A stretch of DNA of 54,083 nt from Treponema sp. (GTDB lineage: Bacteria > Spirochaetota > Spirochaetia > Treponematales > Treponemataceae): contig NZ_JAILGZ010000150.1 in assembly GCF_024696245.1 (NCBI RefSeq), forward strand, positions 1-54,083, read 5' to 3'. A program made the translations under genes and the position numbers. Positions 16,109 to 25,005 of this stretch are shown here, one piece after another. The first letter of the stretch is position 1. Every line of letters starts with the position of its first letter. A model generated the notes under the pieces. It saw nothing but the letters and a program-made list of their open reading frames with translations, had not been told where the DNA came from and made no database searches.

Positions 16109-17823
16109 TAAAATCCTCCGAATTTCTGCAGCATGGCTCTTGCATGGTCAAGGGATTCCCCGGAACTTGAATCTCCAGAAAGCATACGGGCTATTTCCTT
16201 AACCCTGTCCTCGCCTTCCACAGGAAATACAGAAGTTGCAGTAGAATTTCCTTCAACACCCTTCTTTATCTTAATCTGATTATCGGCATAAACTGCAATA
16301 CTGGCAAGATGAGTTATACAAAGAACCTGCAGTTCTGAAGCAAGTTTTTTCATATGTTCACCTACAGCTACTGCAACTTCTCCGCCAATACCTGTATCAA
16401 TTTCGTCAAAAATAAGGGTTCCTGCTGTATCTGCAGCAGAAAGTATGGTTTTAAGGGCCAGCATTACACGGCTAAGTTCACCGCCGGAAGCTATACGTGC
16501 AAGAGGAAGCATAGGGCTGCCCGGATTGGCGCTTATAAGGAATTCAATATTATCAATTCCATAAGGACCACACTTCTGCTCTACAAGGCTGCCTTCCTTT
16601 TCTGTAAGGTTAACCTTAAATCTGGTATCCTTCATACCCAGCTTACAGAGAATTGCTTCTACTGCCCCGGACATTTTACTTGAAGCTTCCTGTCTTCTGA
16701 CACTTATTGCCTTTGCTTCAGTATACACCTCTTTTTCAAGCTGTGCGATTTCTTTTTCCAGAGAAGATTTATCATTACCCTGCCCTGTAAGCTTTTCCAG
16801 TTCATCCCTGGCCTTACGGGCATATTCATTTACATCTGCCACAGTAGAATTAATGCCGGATACATACTTTTTCTTAAGTTTATTAATCAGCTCAAGACGG
16901 TCCTGTACTTCTGCAAGACGTTCCGGGTCAAAAACCAGTTCATTCTTATACCTGCGGAATTCCCTGGCTATATCTTCTGCTTCGTAATAAGAGTTCTCTA
17001 CCCTTTCATTAAGGTTCTGCAGTTCCGGATCAAGGGAAAGTGCATGGGAAGAACTGCCCCTGAGCCTCTTATATATAGAAAGAATTCCACTGCCATCTTC
17101 ACCTTCAAGCATTGAAGTAATTTCTTCTATATCTGAATAAAGCTTTTCATAAGAAGAAAGACGACTTTCTTCTGCAGACAGCTGTTCATCTTCTCCTTCT
17201 TTAAGACGGGCTTCTTCTATTTCCGTTACGGCAAAGTTCAGCATATCGATTCTTGCTTCCCTTTCTGCTTCATTTGTATTCATGGAAGAAAGAATTTCCC
17301 TTTTTTCTACAAGCCGGTTATAAAGTCCTGTAAATGCCTGAACCTGAGGAACTATATCTGCATAAATATCAAGATAACGGCGGTGCTGACTTACCTTCAT
17401 AAGGGACTGCTGTTCATGCTGACCGTGAAGATCTACAAGATAAGTTGCAAAATCTGCCAGATCTGCCTTTGTAACCGGAACTCCACCAATCCAGGCGGAA
17501 GTTTTGCCTGTATCCCTTACAAGGCGGCGTAAAAGAATACGTCCCTCATCAGCTTCTATACCATGCTCTTCAAGCCAGTCCCAGGCACTTTCCAGACTTC
17601 CTTTTTTTTCTTCAAGTAAAAAGCTTCCGCTTACCTGAGCTTCGTGACAGCCTGTCCTGATCTGCTCAAGACCCGCCTTTCCTCCTAAAAGAAAAGCAAG
17701 GCTGCCTATGAGAATGGACTTACCTGCACCTGTTTCGCCGCTTAAAACAGTAAAACCTTTATTAAAATCTACATGAGCACTGTCTATCAGGGCAAAATTT
17801 TTTATATCAAGTTCTTCAAGCAC
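16108..17823 (-). CDS. recN: DNA repair protein RecN
   Basis: An SMC-like ATPase acting in double-strand break repair. Of 571 residues, the N-terminal head opens MLEELDIKNFALID and has the Walker A motif GETGAGKS at 29–36. A long coiled-coil region spans about 160–380. The C-terminal head has the ABC signature ASGGELSRVMLALK, the Walker B 'TLIFDEIDTGIGGE' and the 'CITHLASIA' H-loop. This order is diagnostic for RecN and the length is normal. It overlaps nadK by 8 bases; the recN–nadK pairing is frequent in bacteria. Confidence 0.97.
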   Translation of the reverse strand: MLEELDIKNFALIDSAHVDFNKGFTVLSGETGAGKSILIGSLAFLLGGKAGLEQIRTGCHEAQVSGSFLLEEKKGSLESAWDWLEEHGIEADEGRILLRRLVRDTGKTSAWIGGVPVTKADLADFATYLVDLHGQHEQQSLMKVSQHRRYLDIYADIVPQVQAFTGLYNRLVEKREILSSMNTNEAEREARIDMLNFAVTEIEEARLKEGEDEQLSAEESRLSSYEKLYSDIEEITSMLEGEDGSGILSIYKRLRGSSSHALSLDPELQNLNERVENSYYEAEDIAREFRRYKNELVFDPERLAEVQDRLELINKLKKKYVSGINSTVADVNEYARKARDELEKLTGQGNDKSSLEKEIAQLEKEVYTEAKAISVRRQEASSKMSGAVEAILCKLGMKDTRFKVNLTEKEGSLVEQKCGPYGIDNIEFLISANPGSPMLPLARIASGGELSRVMLALKTILSAADTAGTLIFDEIDTGIGGEVAVAVGEHMKKLASELQVLCITHLASIAVYADNQIKIKKGVEGNSTATSVFPVEGEDRVKEIARMLSGDSSSGESLDHARAMLQKFGGF

Positions 17824-18670
17824 GGGGACCTCCGGACCAGTTTAGCTTACTTTGAAGGGCACTGTAGAATTTTTCCTGGGTGGAACCAATTATCCGTGCC
17901 TTATATTTTGAAATACCAGAAATTATTACATCACCAGTTTGTAATGGAAAATCAATCTGACCGTCTGCCACAAGTACTATATCTACCCTTGAAGGCAGAA
18001 CCCTCATGGCAATTTCACCTTCCGGCCCTAAAACCAGAGGCCTTGCAGACAGACTGAAAGAACTTATAGGTGTAAGTACAACTGCATTAAGGGAAGGTTC
18101 TACAATAGGCCCCCCTGCAGCTGCTGAATATGCTGTCGAACCGGTGGCTGTAGAAACAATAACTCCGGTAGATTTAAATGAACCTAAAAGAGCCCTGTTG
18201 TAGGCAACTTCAAGATTAACAAGACCGGAAGCAGTTGTACCAGAAATTACAGTATCATTCATACAGCGGCTTTTAAAAACTGAACGTCCGCCCCTTAATA
18301 CTTCTGATTCAAGAAGGTTTCTCTCGCTTATAAGAGACTTTCCACTAAGGTATTCTTCCAGTTCTTTCTGCCACATATCCTTCTGAACCCCTGCAAGAAA
18401 ACCAAATTCCCCAAGATTAACAGGGAAAACAGGTATTCCATAAAGGGCACATTCCCTGGCTGCAAAAAGTACTGTTCCGTCACCTCCAAGGGTAACTGCA
18501 AAATCATAGCCGGAAAAATCTACGGGAAGATTCCTTGTATGGGCATCCTTTCCGTCATAGGCATACAAATCTGCCTTAAGTCCCTTTGACTCAAGATAGG
18601 TCTTTATGTCACCGGCAATGCGGTCTGCGTCTTTCTTAAATGTATTAACCAGAATAAGACTTTTTTCCAT
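17816..18670 (-). CDS. nadK: NAD kinase
   Basis: Phosphorylates NAD to NADP in the cytosol. The 284-residue protein has the family hallmark GGDGT at residues 62–66 and a conserved NDT motif (NE/D segment, 'CMNDTVISG'). It also has the glycine-rich 'VSTATGSTAYSAAAGGPIV' nucleotide-binding loop and 'LVLGPEGEIAMRVL' near the C-terminal sheet. Length is typical. GGAG lies upstream of ATG 18670, inside the end of the preceding gene's spacer. It is second in the operon, overlapping recN by 8 bases. Confidence 0.96.
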   Translation of the reverse strand: MEKSLILVNTFKKDADRIAGDIKTYLESKGLKADLYAYDGKDAHTRNLPVDFSGYDFAVTLGGDGTVLFAARECALYGIPVFPVNLGEFGFLAGVQKDMWQKELEEYLSGKSLISERNLLESEVLRGGRSVFKSRCMNDTVISGTTASGLVNLEVAYNRALLGSFKSTGVIVSTATGSTAYSAAAGGPIVEPSLNAVVLTPISSFSLSARPLVLGPEGEIAMRVLPSRVDIVLVADGQIDFPLQTGDVIISGISKYKARIIGSTQEKFYSALQSKLNWSGGPRA

Positions 18671-18683
18671 CAGCGCTCCGCTA

Positions 18684-19787
18684 TTACGGTAACGAAGAAA
18701 GTACCTTTACGATACGGGAGGCATCCTTCTGACCCAGTCTTGGATACAAAGGAAAAAGAGCACACCTTAAAAGCAGGGAATTGGCACAAATACACTGAGA
18801 AGAAAGTTCTTCCTGCTTAAAGGCAATTACAGAGTTTTCAAAAGCCTGACGTACTTCTATTCCTTTTTTCTGGGCATAAAGTTTTACGTCTTTAAAACCG
18901 GAATTAAGTACAAGAGGGAATGAGTATATAGTAGAATTATTATCCTGACCCCTTACAAAAGTCTTGTGTCTGCCTGACATAACGGCTCTTGAAAAAAGGG
19001 TAAAGAGTTCCTGTCTTACTTTTTCGTTTCTGGTAAATTCCTTAAGTTCAACAAAAGCCAGGGCTGCATTCATATCAGGCATAAAGTCTGTAGAAGGAGC
19101 CTGGTCGGCTATTGCCTTAAGGGGACTCCATTCACGGCGTTTAGGAGCAATAACAAGGGCTCCGCCTCCGGCTGTTACAATATCATGCTCTTCCATTCCA
19201 AGAATTGCATACAGTCCGTACATACCTGCCCTGCGGCCTTTTTCCTCTTCCTTTGCTGAATCAGAAGAAGATGCAGGTGCAGAATCTGCTTCAGGCTGCT
19301 CTTCTTCGTATTCAGCAGGATAATAAGAAAGGGCTGAATGAGATATTTCTTCGATTACAGGTATTTCCAGGGCAAGATACTGCCTTATATCCGGAAGAAT
19401 TCCCATTGTTTCACTTAAAATAAGAAGTCTTCCGCCGTTTTTTATTGCTTCTTCTACGGTTTCTACACTTACCAGGGCATTTTCTTCCTGAACATCAAGA
19501 ATCATTGTCTTATACCCAAGCTTTTCAAGAGTTACGTAAAGCCAGTAAGGAGCAAGGGCACTGATCATAACAGCACTGTCTTTATCAAGATTTATTGCTT
19601 TAAGAACGTATTCAAGGGCAATTGCAGGACTTCTGACAGCTACAGCACCGTCACAGCCGGTTAATTCTTTGGCTGTCTGTACAAGTCTAAGGGTCATTTC
19701 TCCAGGACCGATTTTTTCGTCAACCATACAGGTAAGTACGGCTTCCATTTCCCGTCTCCTGATTGTGGAACTATAAGTCTGTATCAT
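18684..19787 (-). CDS. DegT/DnrJ/EryC1/StrS-fold protein lacking the PLP lysine
   Basis: A 367-residue protein with the overall layout of sugar aminotransferases of the DegT family. Near residue 45 CDGAVAVRSPAIALEYVL corresponds to 'VxxSGTxAL', near 92–99 YKTMILDV to 'PVFVDVD', near 143–151 PVIEEISHS to 'VIEDxAQA', and near 201–209 HDIVTAGGG to 'KxLTTGEGG'. At the position of the Schiff-base lysine it has His201, and the PLP-ring aspartate is Glu147. A Glu/Ser/Ala-rich insert (about 158–185) interrupts the domain. A normal aminotransferase reaction is therefore unlikely. A Lys-to-His change is known in the dehydratase ColD, which still uses PLP, but there is no sugar pathway here; the neighbours are nadK and recN. 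It is the first gene of its operon, and the ribosome-binding site is weak. Confidence 0.7.
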   Translation of the reverse strand: MIQTYSSTIRRREMEAVLTCMVDEKIGPGEMTLRLVQTAKELTGCDGAVAVRSPAIALEYVLKAINLDKDSAVMISALAPYWLYVTLEKLGYKTMILDVQEENALVSVETVEEAIKNGGRLLILSETMGILPDIRQYLALEIPVIEEISHSALSYYPAEYEEEQPEADSAPASSSDSAKEEEKGRRAGMYGLYAILGMEEHDIVTAGGGALVIAPKRREWSPLKAIADQAPSTDFMPDMNAALAFVELKEFTRNEKVRQELFTLFSRAVMSGRHKTFVRGQDNNSTIYSFPLVLNSGFKDVKLYAQKKGIEVRQAFENSVIAFKQEELSSQCICANSLLLRCALFPLYPRLGQKDASRIVKVLSSLP

Positions 19788-19873
19788 TTTTTAAAATATT
19801 CCTTAATTAAAAAATATGAGTGTTTAATCTGTAAGAATTCACTGTTTTAAGAGTAAAATATTTTTAAATACAA

Positions 19874-19899
19874 GGCAACCGGTTTTTATCCCGGATGCC
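19874..19899 (-). terminator. Terminator of cheW
   Basis: On the minus strand GGCATCCGG and CCGGTTGCC form an eight-pair stem with one T·T mismatch around an A-rich loop, just past the cheW stop at 19907. A T-rich but interrupted tract (TTGTATTT) follows. Good stem, modest T tract. Confidence 0.6.
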
Positions 19900-19906
19900 C
19901 TTAGAT

Positions 19907-20413
19907 TTACTTTTCTTCTTCGTCTTCAGAATCATCACCAAGCATCTTCTGAAGTTCTTTTGCACTAAAGAGCTTACGGATGTCCATAATAATAAGGTAG
20001 GAATTATCCTGCTGGACAACTCCCTGAATATATTCTGTACCAATACCGCTGAGCATCTGAGGCGGAGCCTTTATTTCTGCTGAATTAACAGGTACTACCC
20101 TGGCAATACGGTCAATAATAATACCTATCTTATTACCTTCAATATCAAGGATGATAAATCCACCATCATCATCGGTAAGATCACCGTCTGAGTCCTTAGC
20201 AAGCTTTGTAATATAAAAACGCTTATGAAGGTTCATAATCGGGATAATTTCACTGCGAAGATTGATGATTCCTTCTACATAATATGGAGCATTAGGAATC
20301 GGACGAACCGGCTGTACCTTTACGATTTCCTTGACGTCCATAATGTCCACGCCGTACAATTCATCACCGAGTTGAAAAGTAACAAGCTGAAACTGAGTAT
20401 TTTCTTCGGCCAT
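19907..20413 (-). CDS. cheW: Chemotaxis coupling protein CheW
   Basis: A 168-residue single-domain adaptor that links chemoreceptors to the kinase CheA in the cytoplasm. The family signature is complete: QLVTFQLGDELYGVDI at 8–23, 'VKEIVKVQPVRPIPNAP' and 'VEGIINLRSEIIPIMNL', which holds the conserved Asn-Leu-Arg segment, then 'IDRIARVV' and 'YIQGVVQQDNSYLIIMDI'. The C-terminus is an acidic tail (DDSEDEEEK). It stands alone with its own promoter and terminator, with no other chemotaxis gene in the window. AGGAG lies 7 bases before ATG 20413. Confidence 0.96.
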   Translation of the reverse strand: MAEENTQFQLVTFQLGDELYGVDIMDVKEIVKVQPVRPIPNAPYYVEGIINLRSEIIPIMNLHKRFYITKLAKDSDGDLTDDDGGFIILDIEGNKIGIIIDRIARVVPVNSAEIKAPPQMLSGIGTEYIQGVVQQDNSYLIIMDIRKLFSAKELQKMLGDDSEDEEEK

Positions 20414-20436
20414 TTAAAATCTCCTGTATTACTATA

Positions 20437-20465
20437 ATTTTAATACACAAATCGCATTCAGACAA
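20437..20465 (-). promoter_or_regulatory. Predicted promoter of cheW
   Basis: TTGTCT (20465–20460) and TAAAAT (20442–20437) on the minus strand are separated by 17 bases and lie 23 bases before the cheW ATG. Each hexamer has a good consensus match. Confidence 0.5.
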
Positions 20466-20489
20466 CTACAAGGGAATAAAAAAAATCCT

Positions 20490-21263
20490 TCAGTCTACGG
20501 TAAAGAGGGTTATTACCTGAATTTTCCTTACTCCTGCAGCCTTTAAAAGAGCAGAACAGCTTTCTGCCGTAACTCCTGTAGTGTAAACATCATCTAAAAG
20601 GACAAGCTCTTCCGGAAGACAGCTGCAGTCTTCTGCAAGGACGTAACTTGAACCCCTTTTATTAATTCTGCCGGCCCGGTCAAGCTTTTTCTGCTGCTCA
20701 CTGTCAACCCTTGCTAAAAAAGTCCCGGTTTTAAATCCATACAGATTTTTCAGATACCAGCATAATTCCTTAATCTGATCCCAGCCTTTTTTATGTAGTT
20801 TACCTGGTCTTGGAGGGACACCTGTAATCATGGGATAATTTTTGTCCGGGTAAAGTTTTTTCATTGCAAGAGAAACAAATCCGGCAAAAACAAGTGATAA
20901 AAGCCTGCAGTTTTCCATCTTCCACATAAAGAGAAGGTTTTTCTTCCATAACCTGTAAGAAAAAAGAGGAAAAGCTCCGTCTGCACTTACCAGAATCCTT
21001 TCCTTACGGCATTCCATGCAGATATCCTTCTCGCTTAAAAGAAGTTTTCCGCATACAGAACATCTGGGGTAATTACTTTCTACTTCCATGCCACAAAGTT
21101 CCAGACAGTCTTTACACAAGACCAGACCGGAGCCTGGAGAACCACAGCGGGGACATATCTGACTGGACAATAAACCTGAGAGAAACCGATGTAAAATTGT
21201 AACGAGCCAGACATATGCTTTTATCACTTTGTTCACATATATATATTTGCATCGCCACAACAA
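20490..21263 (-). CDS. comF: ComF family phosphoribosyltransferase-like protein
   Basis: A zinc finger followed by a phosphoribosyltransferase domain, as in ComF/GntX proteins linked to DNA uptake and replication-fork roles. The N-terminal finger has CxxC pairs at Cys37/40, 50/53, 68/71 and 82/85, numbered from TTG 21263. The PRPP loop is seen near the C-terminus as VLLDDVYTTGVTAESCS. Mid-protein GVPPRPGKLHKKGWDQ corresponds to the family's 'PVPlhxxRxxxRGfNQ'. The start is uncertain: TTG 21263 and several GTG codons are in frame, and none has a good ribosome-binding site, so the protein may begin 10–30 residues further in. It is last in the run behind mutS and the nitroreductase. Confidence 0.85.
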   Translation of the reverse strand: MLWRCKYIYVNKVIKAYVWLVTILHRFLSGLLSSQICPRCGSPGSGLVLCKDCLELCGMEVESNYPRCSVCGKLLLSEKDICMECRKERILVSADGAFPLFSYRLWKKNLLFMWKMENCRLLSLVFAGFVSLAMKKLYPDKNYPMITGVPPRPGKLHKKGWDQIKELCWYLKNLYGFKTGTFLARVDSEQQKKLDRAGRINKRGSSYVLAEDCSCLPEELVLLDDVYTTGVTAESCSALLKAAGVRKIQVITLFTVD

Positions 21264-21299
21264 AAAACACCATTTTCAGGCAAAAAAATAAAAAAATTT

Positions 21300-21812
21300 T
21301 TATAAATAACTTACAGTCTCGCTGATTGCCTTACGAAGGTTATGGTTTGCAAGAGGACCTGCTCCGTCTGCTGCAAATCCAAGGTCAAGGAGCATAAGAA
21401 CTTCTTCATTTTCTGGAAGGCCAAAAACTGTCCTTACTTTTTCCGGGTCAAAATTATTAAGCCAGCAGGACTGAACTCCAAGAGCCTGGGCTGCCAGCAT
21501 CATGTGGGTTGCAACAATAGAAGCATCCTCTGCACCGGATGTCCTCTTCTGTCCAGGATAAGTAAAAACATTATTATTATCAAAAGCTACAAGAACAACT
21601 GTTGTTGCGCCGTAACGGCATGGAGTTACTTCATCAACTTTCTTAAGGGCATCAGGACTCTGAAGAACATAAATACGCTGTTCCTGAAGATTCTTTGCTG
21701 TTGGGGCAAGACGGCCTGCTTCAAGAATTGAATCAAGCTCTTCCTTTGAAATAACCTTACTGCTGTATTTTTTGCAGGAATAACGGTCTTTTGCAAGCTG
21801 TAAAAAATCCAT
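21300..21812 (-). CDS. Nitroreductase family flavoprotein
   Basis: A 170-residue FMN-dependent oxidoreductase of the short nitroreductase class. The N-terminal signature AKDRYSCKKYSSKVISKEEL matches the family's 'RRSxRxF' FMN-phosphate site, with the second element 'EAGRLAPTAKNLQ'. The middle segment 'DASIVATHMMLAAQALGVQSCWLNNF' is the usual helix lining the flavin. The physiological substrate cannot be told from sequence; ferredoxin- or NAD(P)H-linked detoxification is possible. ATG 21812 is preceded by AAGGAG at 6 bases. It lies 36 bases downstream of mutS and may be co-transcribed. Confidence 0.92.
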   Translation of the reverse strand: MDFLQLAKDRYSCKKYSSKVISKEELDSILEAGRLAPTAKNLQEQRIYVLQSPDALKKVDEVTPCRYGATTVVLVAFDNNNVFTYPGQKRTSGAEDASIVATHMMLAAQALGVQSCWLNNFDPEKVRTVFGLPENEEVLMLLDLGFAADGAGPLANHNLRKAISETVSYL

Positions 21813-21848
21813 AATTCATCTCCTTTGTAATTTGAATATAATACAATC

Positions 21849-24455
21849 TCAGCGTCCTGATAAAGTATGCTTCCACCTTGCAATAGTCTGCAAAGCCTGA
21901 ATCGGAGTCATTGCATCAGTTTCTATAGAAAGTATTTCATCAAGAATAAGTTCTTCATCACTAAAAAGCCCTCCGGTAATGGAAAGAGGCTGGGCTTTCT
22001 GAGGCTTTTCTTCCTCAAAAGTAACCTGGCCGGCATTTATTACAGGCTTTTCTTCTGCTTCTCCCTGTATTTTTTCAAGAATAGTCTGGGCTCTTTTTAT
22101 TACAGCCTCAGGGACTCCTGCAAGACGGGCTACGTGAATACCATAGGAATTCTGGCTTGAACCTGGAATAACCTTACGGAGGAATACAACATCACTTGTA
22201 CTTTCATCTACTGCCATGCAGAGTTTTTTTGCAGCAGCAGCCTCCATTCTTGTAAGTTCATGATAATGGGTAGCAAAAAGAGTCTTGCACTTTATTCTTT
22301 CAAGAAGATATTCGCTTACAGCCCAGGCTATGGAAAGACCGTCTTCCGTACTTGTACCACGGCCAACTTCGTCCATAATTACCAGTGATTTTTCCGTAGC
22401 GCTTCTTAAAATACGGGCAGTTTCAGTCATTTCTACAAGAAAGGTTGATTCACCCTTGGCAAGATTGTCGCTGGCTCCTACCCTGCAGAAAATCCTGTCT
22501 ACAATCCCCATATGGGCATAAGAAGCAGGAACGTAACTTCCTGTCTGAGCAAGAAGGCTTATAAGGGCATTCTGTCTTAAGAAAGTACTTTTACCTGCCA
22601 TATTAGGACCGGTAATCAAGGCAAATGTACATCCGTCTTCAGAACATAAGGAAAGATTATTAGGTACAAATTCACCCTGTGGAATATGAGCTTCTACAAC
22701 AGGATGGCGGCCATCCCTTACATCAAAAATATTCCCTGTATCAAGAAGGGGCCTTACCCAGTTTTGACGGACAGCTGCTTCTGCAAAAGAAGAAGTAACA
22801 TCAGCATAGGCGATTTCCCTGGCTGTCTGCTGAAGATAAGGTACATATTCCTTAAGCTTATTTCTTACTTCAAGAAAAAGATCCCTTTCCAGTTCCAGAA
22901 TTTTTGTATCAGATTCATTAAGGTTTGACTCCAGTTCCTGAAGCTTTTCTGTTGTATATCGGTCTGCATTCACCAGGGTACGGCGCATTATAAAATGAGA
23001 AGGGACCTTATCCAGCTTACCCTTGCTTACTTCTATAAAGTAACCCATGTTGCCGCTCTTTTTAATCTTAAGGTTCTGAATGCCTGTGGAATTTCTTTCT
23101 TCTTCTGCATAGTCTTCAAGAACCTGATTAAAGTTATCATGAACCTGACGCCAGTGATCCAGTTCCTGAGACCAGCCGCTTTTTATAATACCGCCATCTG
23201 TAAGACTTGTTGCCGGATCTTCAAGAATGGAATTCTCTATAAGGTTAATTATTGATAAAGCAGTATTCTGCTCCATTACTGCAAAGTTGCATTCACCAAG
23301 AATTCCCTGAATGTTAAGCCACAAAGCAAGACTTGAACGTAAAGCCTGAAGGTCCTTACCGTGAGCCTTATCCATTGCGATTCTGCAGGCAAGTCTTTCT
23401 ACGTCAAGGATTCCATCCAGTTCATCCCTTACACGACGAAGAAGGGTCCTGTCCTTTACAAAAAGTTCTACGTGATCCTGACGGGCATTTATTGCCTTTA
23501 CATCAGTCAGGGCAAAAGTAAGCCATTCCCTCATCATGCGGCTGCCCATAGCTGTACGGGTATAATTTACACACTCAAGAAGGGAATACTGACTTGTTCC
23601 ATCCCTTAAGTTCTGAGTTATTTCCAGATTACGGCGGGATGAATCATCCATAACCACATATTCGCAGTCATTATAAAGCTGTATGGATTTTATATGAGGA
23701 GAAGCTGCATTAGTTGTTTTTGAAACATAGTCCAGAAGAAAACCTGCACTCATTACTTCTACAGATGTTTCTGTAAGGGAAAAAGACCTTAAATTTGCAG
23801 TTCCAAACTGTTCCGTAAGCCTGGAGTATCCGCTTTCAAGACTAAAGTTCCAGTCAGGATAATAACTTACTGCCATTGAATCAAACAAAGCTATTGTATC
23901 CTGAATTACTCTGTTGCTTCTGAGACTTTCAGGAAGAATAAGTTCCCTTGGATTGCAGCGTCCCAGTTCTTTTGGAAAATTTTCCCCAAGGGAAGATGTA
24001 TCAAAGGAAGTTGCCTTAAACTCTCCGGTTGTAACATCAATAAAAGAAAAAGCTGTTTTTTTCCCGTGAACACAAAGGGAAGCGAGAAAATTATTTATAC
24101 CGCCGTCCAGGTATTCGCTTTCTACGGCAGTACCCGGGGTAATTATTTCTATAACTTTTCTTTCTGTAAGTCCTTTACCAGGAGCCGGAATATCCCCTAC
24201 CTGTTCTGCAATAGCAATTTTTTTTCCAAGACGAAGAAGTCTGGCAATATAAATCTTTGCTGCATGATAAGGAATACCACACATAGGATTAGTGCCCCTG
24301 TGAGTAAGGGTAAGATTTAAGAGACGTGAAACTTCAACGGCATCTTCGTTGAACATTTCATAAAAATCGCCCAGTCTGAAAAATAAAACTTCACCAGGAT
24401 GCTGCTGTTTTATTCCAAGGTACTGGGCGAAAAGAGGAGTGATTTCATCAGCCAT
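21849..24455 (-). CDS. mutS: DNA mismatch repair protein MutS
   Basis: An 868-residue MutS1-type protein. The mismatch-reading motif is present as FRLGDFYEMF, with the Phe-x-Glu wedge residues. The core and clamp follow, then the ATPase with Walker A GPNMAGKST at 616–624, 'VIMDEVGRGTSTEDG' (Walker B and signature) and 'LFATHYHEL'. The C-terminal helix-turn-helix region is present. A complete, normal-length protein. It begins 1 base after the skp stop, so it is translationally linked to the envelope genes upstream; I recall the same order in T. pallidum (tp0325–tp0328). Confidence 0.98.
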   Translation of the reverse strand: MADEITPLFAQYLGIKQQHPGEVLFFRLGDFYEMFNEDAVEVSRLLNLTLTHRGTNPMCGIPYHAAKIYIARLLRLGKKIAIAEQVGDIPAPGKGLTERKVIEIITPGTAVESEYLDGGINNFLASLCVHGKKTAFSFIDVTTGEFKATSFDTSSLGENFPKELGRCNPRELILPESLRSNRVIQDTIALFDSMAVSYYPDWNFSLESGYSRLTEQFGTANLRSFSLTETSVEVMSAGFLLDYVSKTTNAASPHIKSIQLYNDCEYVVMDDSSRRNLEITQNLRDGTSQYSLLECVNYTRTAMGSRMMREWLTFALTDVKAINARQDHVELFVKDRTLLRRVRDELDGILDVERLACRIAMDKAHGKDLQALRSSLALWLNIQGILGECNFAVMEQNTALSIINLIENSILEDPATSLTDGGIIKSGWSQELDHWRQVHDNFNQVLEDYAEEERNSTGIQNLKIKKSGNMGYFIEVSKGKLDKVPSHFIMRRTLVNADRYTTEKLQELESNLNESDTKILELERDLFLEVRNKLKEYVPYLQQTAREIAYADVTSSFAEAAVRQNWVRPLLDTGNIFDVRDGRHPVVEAHIPQGEFVPNNLSLCSEDGCTFALITGPNMAGKSTFLRQNALISLLAQTGSYVPASYAHMGIVDRIFCRVGASDNLAKGESTFLVEMTETARILRSATEKSLVIMDEVGRGTSTEDGLSIAWAVSEYLLERIKCKTLFATHYHELTRMEAAAAKKLCMAVDESTSDVVFLRKVIPGSSQNSYGIHVARLAGVPEAVIKRAQTILEKIQGEAEEKPVINAGQVTFEEEKPQKAQPLSITGGLFSDEELILDEILSIETDAMTPIQALQTIARWKHTLSGR

Positions 24456-24456
24456 T

Positions 24457-24993
24457 CTACTCGCCGCTTATTCCTAAACGGGAAATAACTTCGTCAGTAA
24501 CATCAACAGAAGGACTGTACCAGAGAATGGCATTATTCTGCTGAAGACTGAGAATCATACTGTAGCCTCCGGTTTCTGCAACCCTTTCAAGAGTGCTGTA
24601 GAGCTTTTTGTAAAATTCATTATTATTCTGAAGGGAAGTCTCAAGAGTTTTAAGTTCCATATTCTTTGCATTTGTATACTCATTGAGGTATTCAGTTTTT
24701 TTAGTAATCTGCTGTTCTACCTTAAGGGCATCAGAATCTTTACCTGCACGCTGATATTCAAGTTTTTTATCATGAAGACCCTGGATTTCAGAAACAAGCT
24801 TATTGATTTCTTTCTGGAACTCAGCTTTTTTACTTTCATAATTACGTACAGAAGAAGAATCCCTGTAGTAAGCCTGATATACACGGGCTGTATCAACTAC
24901 GGCAAATTTTGTAATCTGCTGAGCAAAAAGACCTGAAGCTGAACATATAAGTGTCAGGCCAAGAACAATAAAATACTTTCTTAAAGATTTCAT
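24457..24993 (-). CDS. skp: OmpH/Skp-like periplasmic chaperone
   Basis: A 178-residue exported protein. The signal peptide spans about 1–24 (ending GLFAQQ), followed by 'KFAVVDTARVYQAYY', the typical Skp/OmpH opening strand and helix. A long charged coiled-coil arm region (about 55–125) is followed by a short C-terminal segment 'ILWYSPSVDVTDEVISRLGI', much as in other OmpH proteins that end with 'DxTxxVI'. Skp trimers hold unfolded outer-membrane proteins for the Bam machine. Its place directly after bamA supports the call. A GGGGG tract lies just before ATG 24993. Confidence 0.92.
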   Translation of the reverse strand: MKSLRKYFIVLGLTLICSASGLFAQQITKFAVVDTARVYQAYYRDSSSVRNYESKKAEFQKEINKLVSEIQGLHDKKLEYQRAGKDSDALKVEQQITKKTEYLNEYTNAKNMELKTLETSLQNNNEFYKKLYSTLERVAETGGYSMILSLQQNNAILWYSPSVDVTDEVISRLGISGE

Positions 24994-25005
24994 ATTACCC
25001 CCGGA

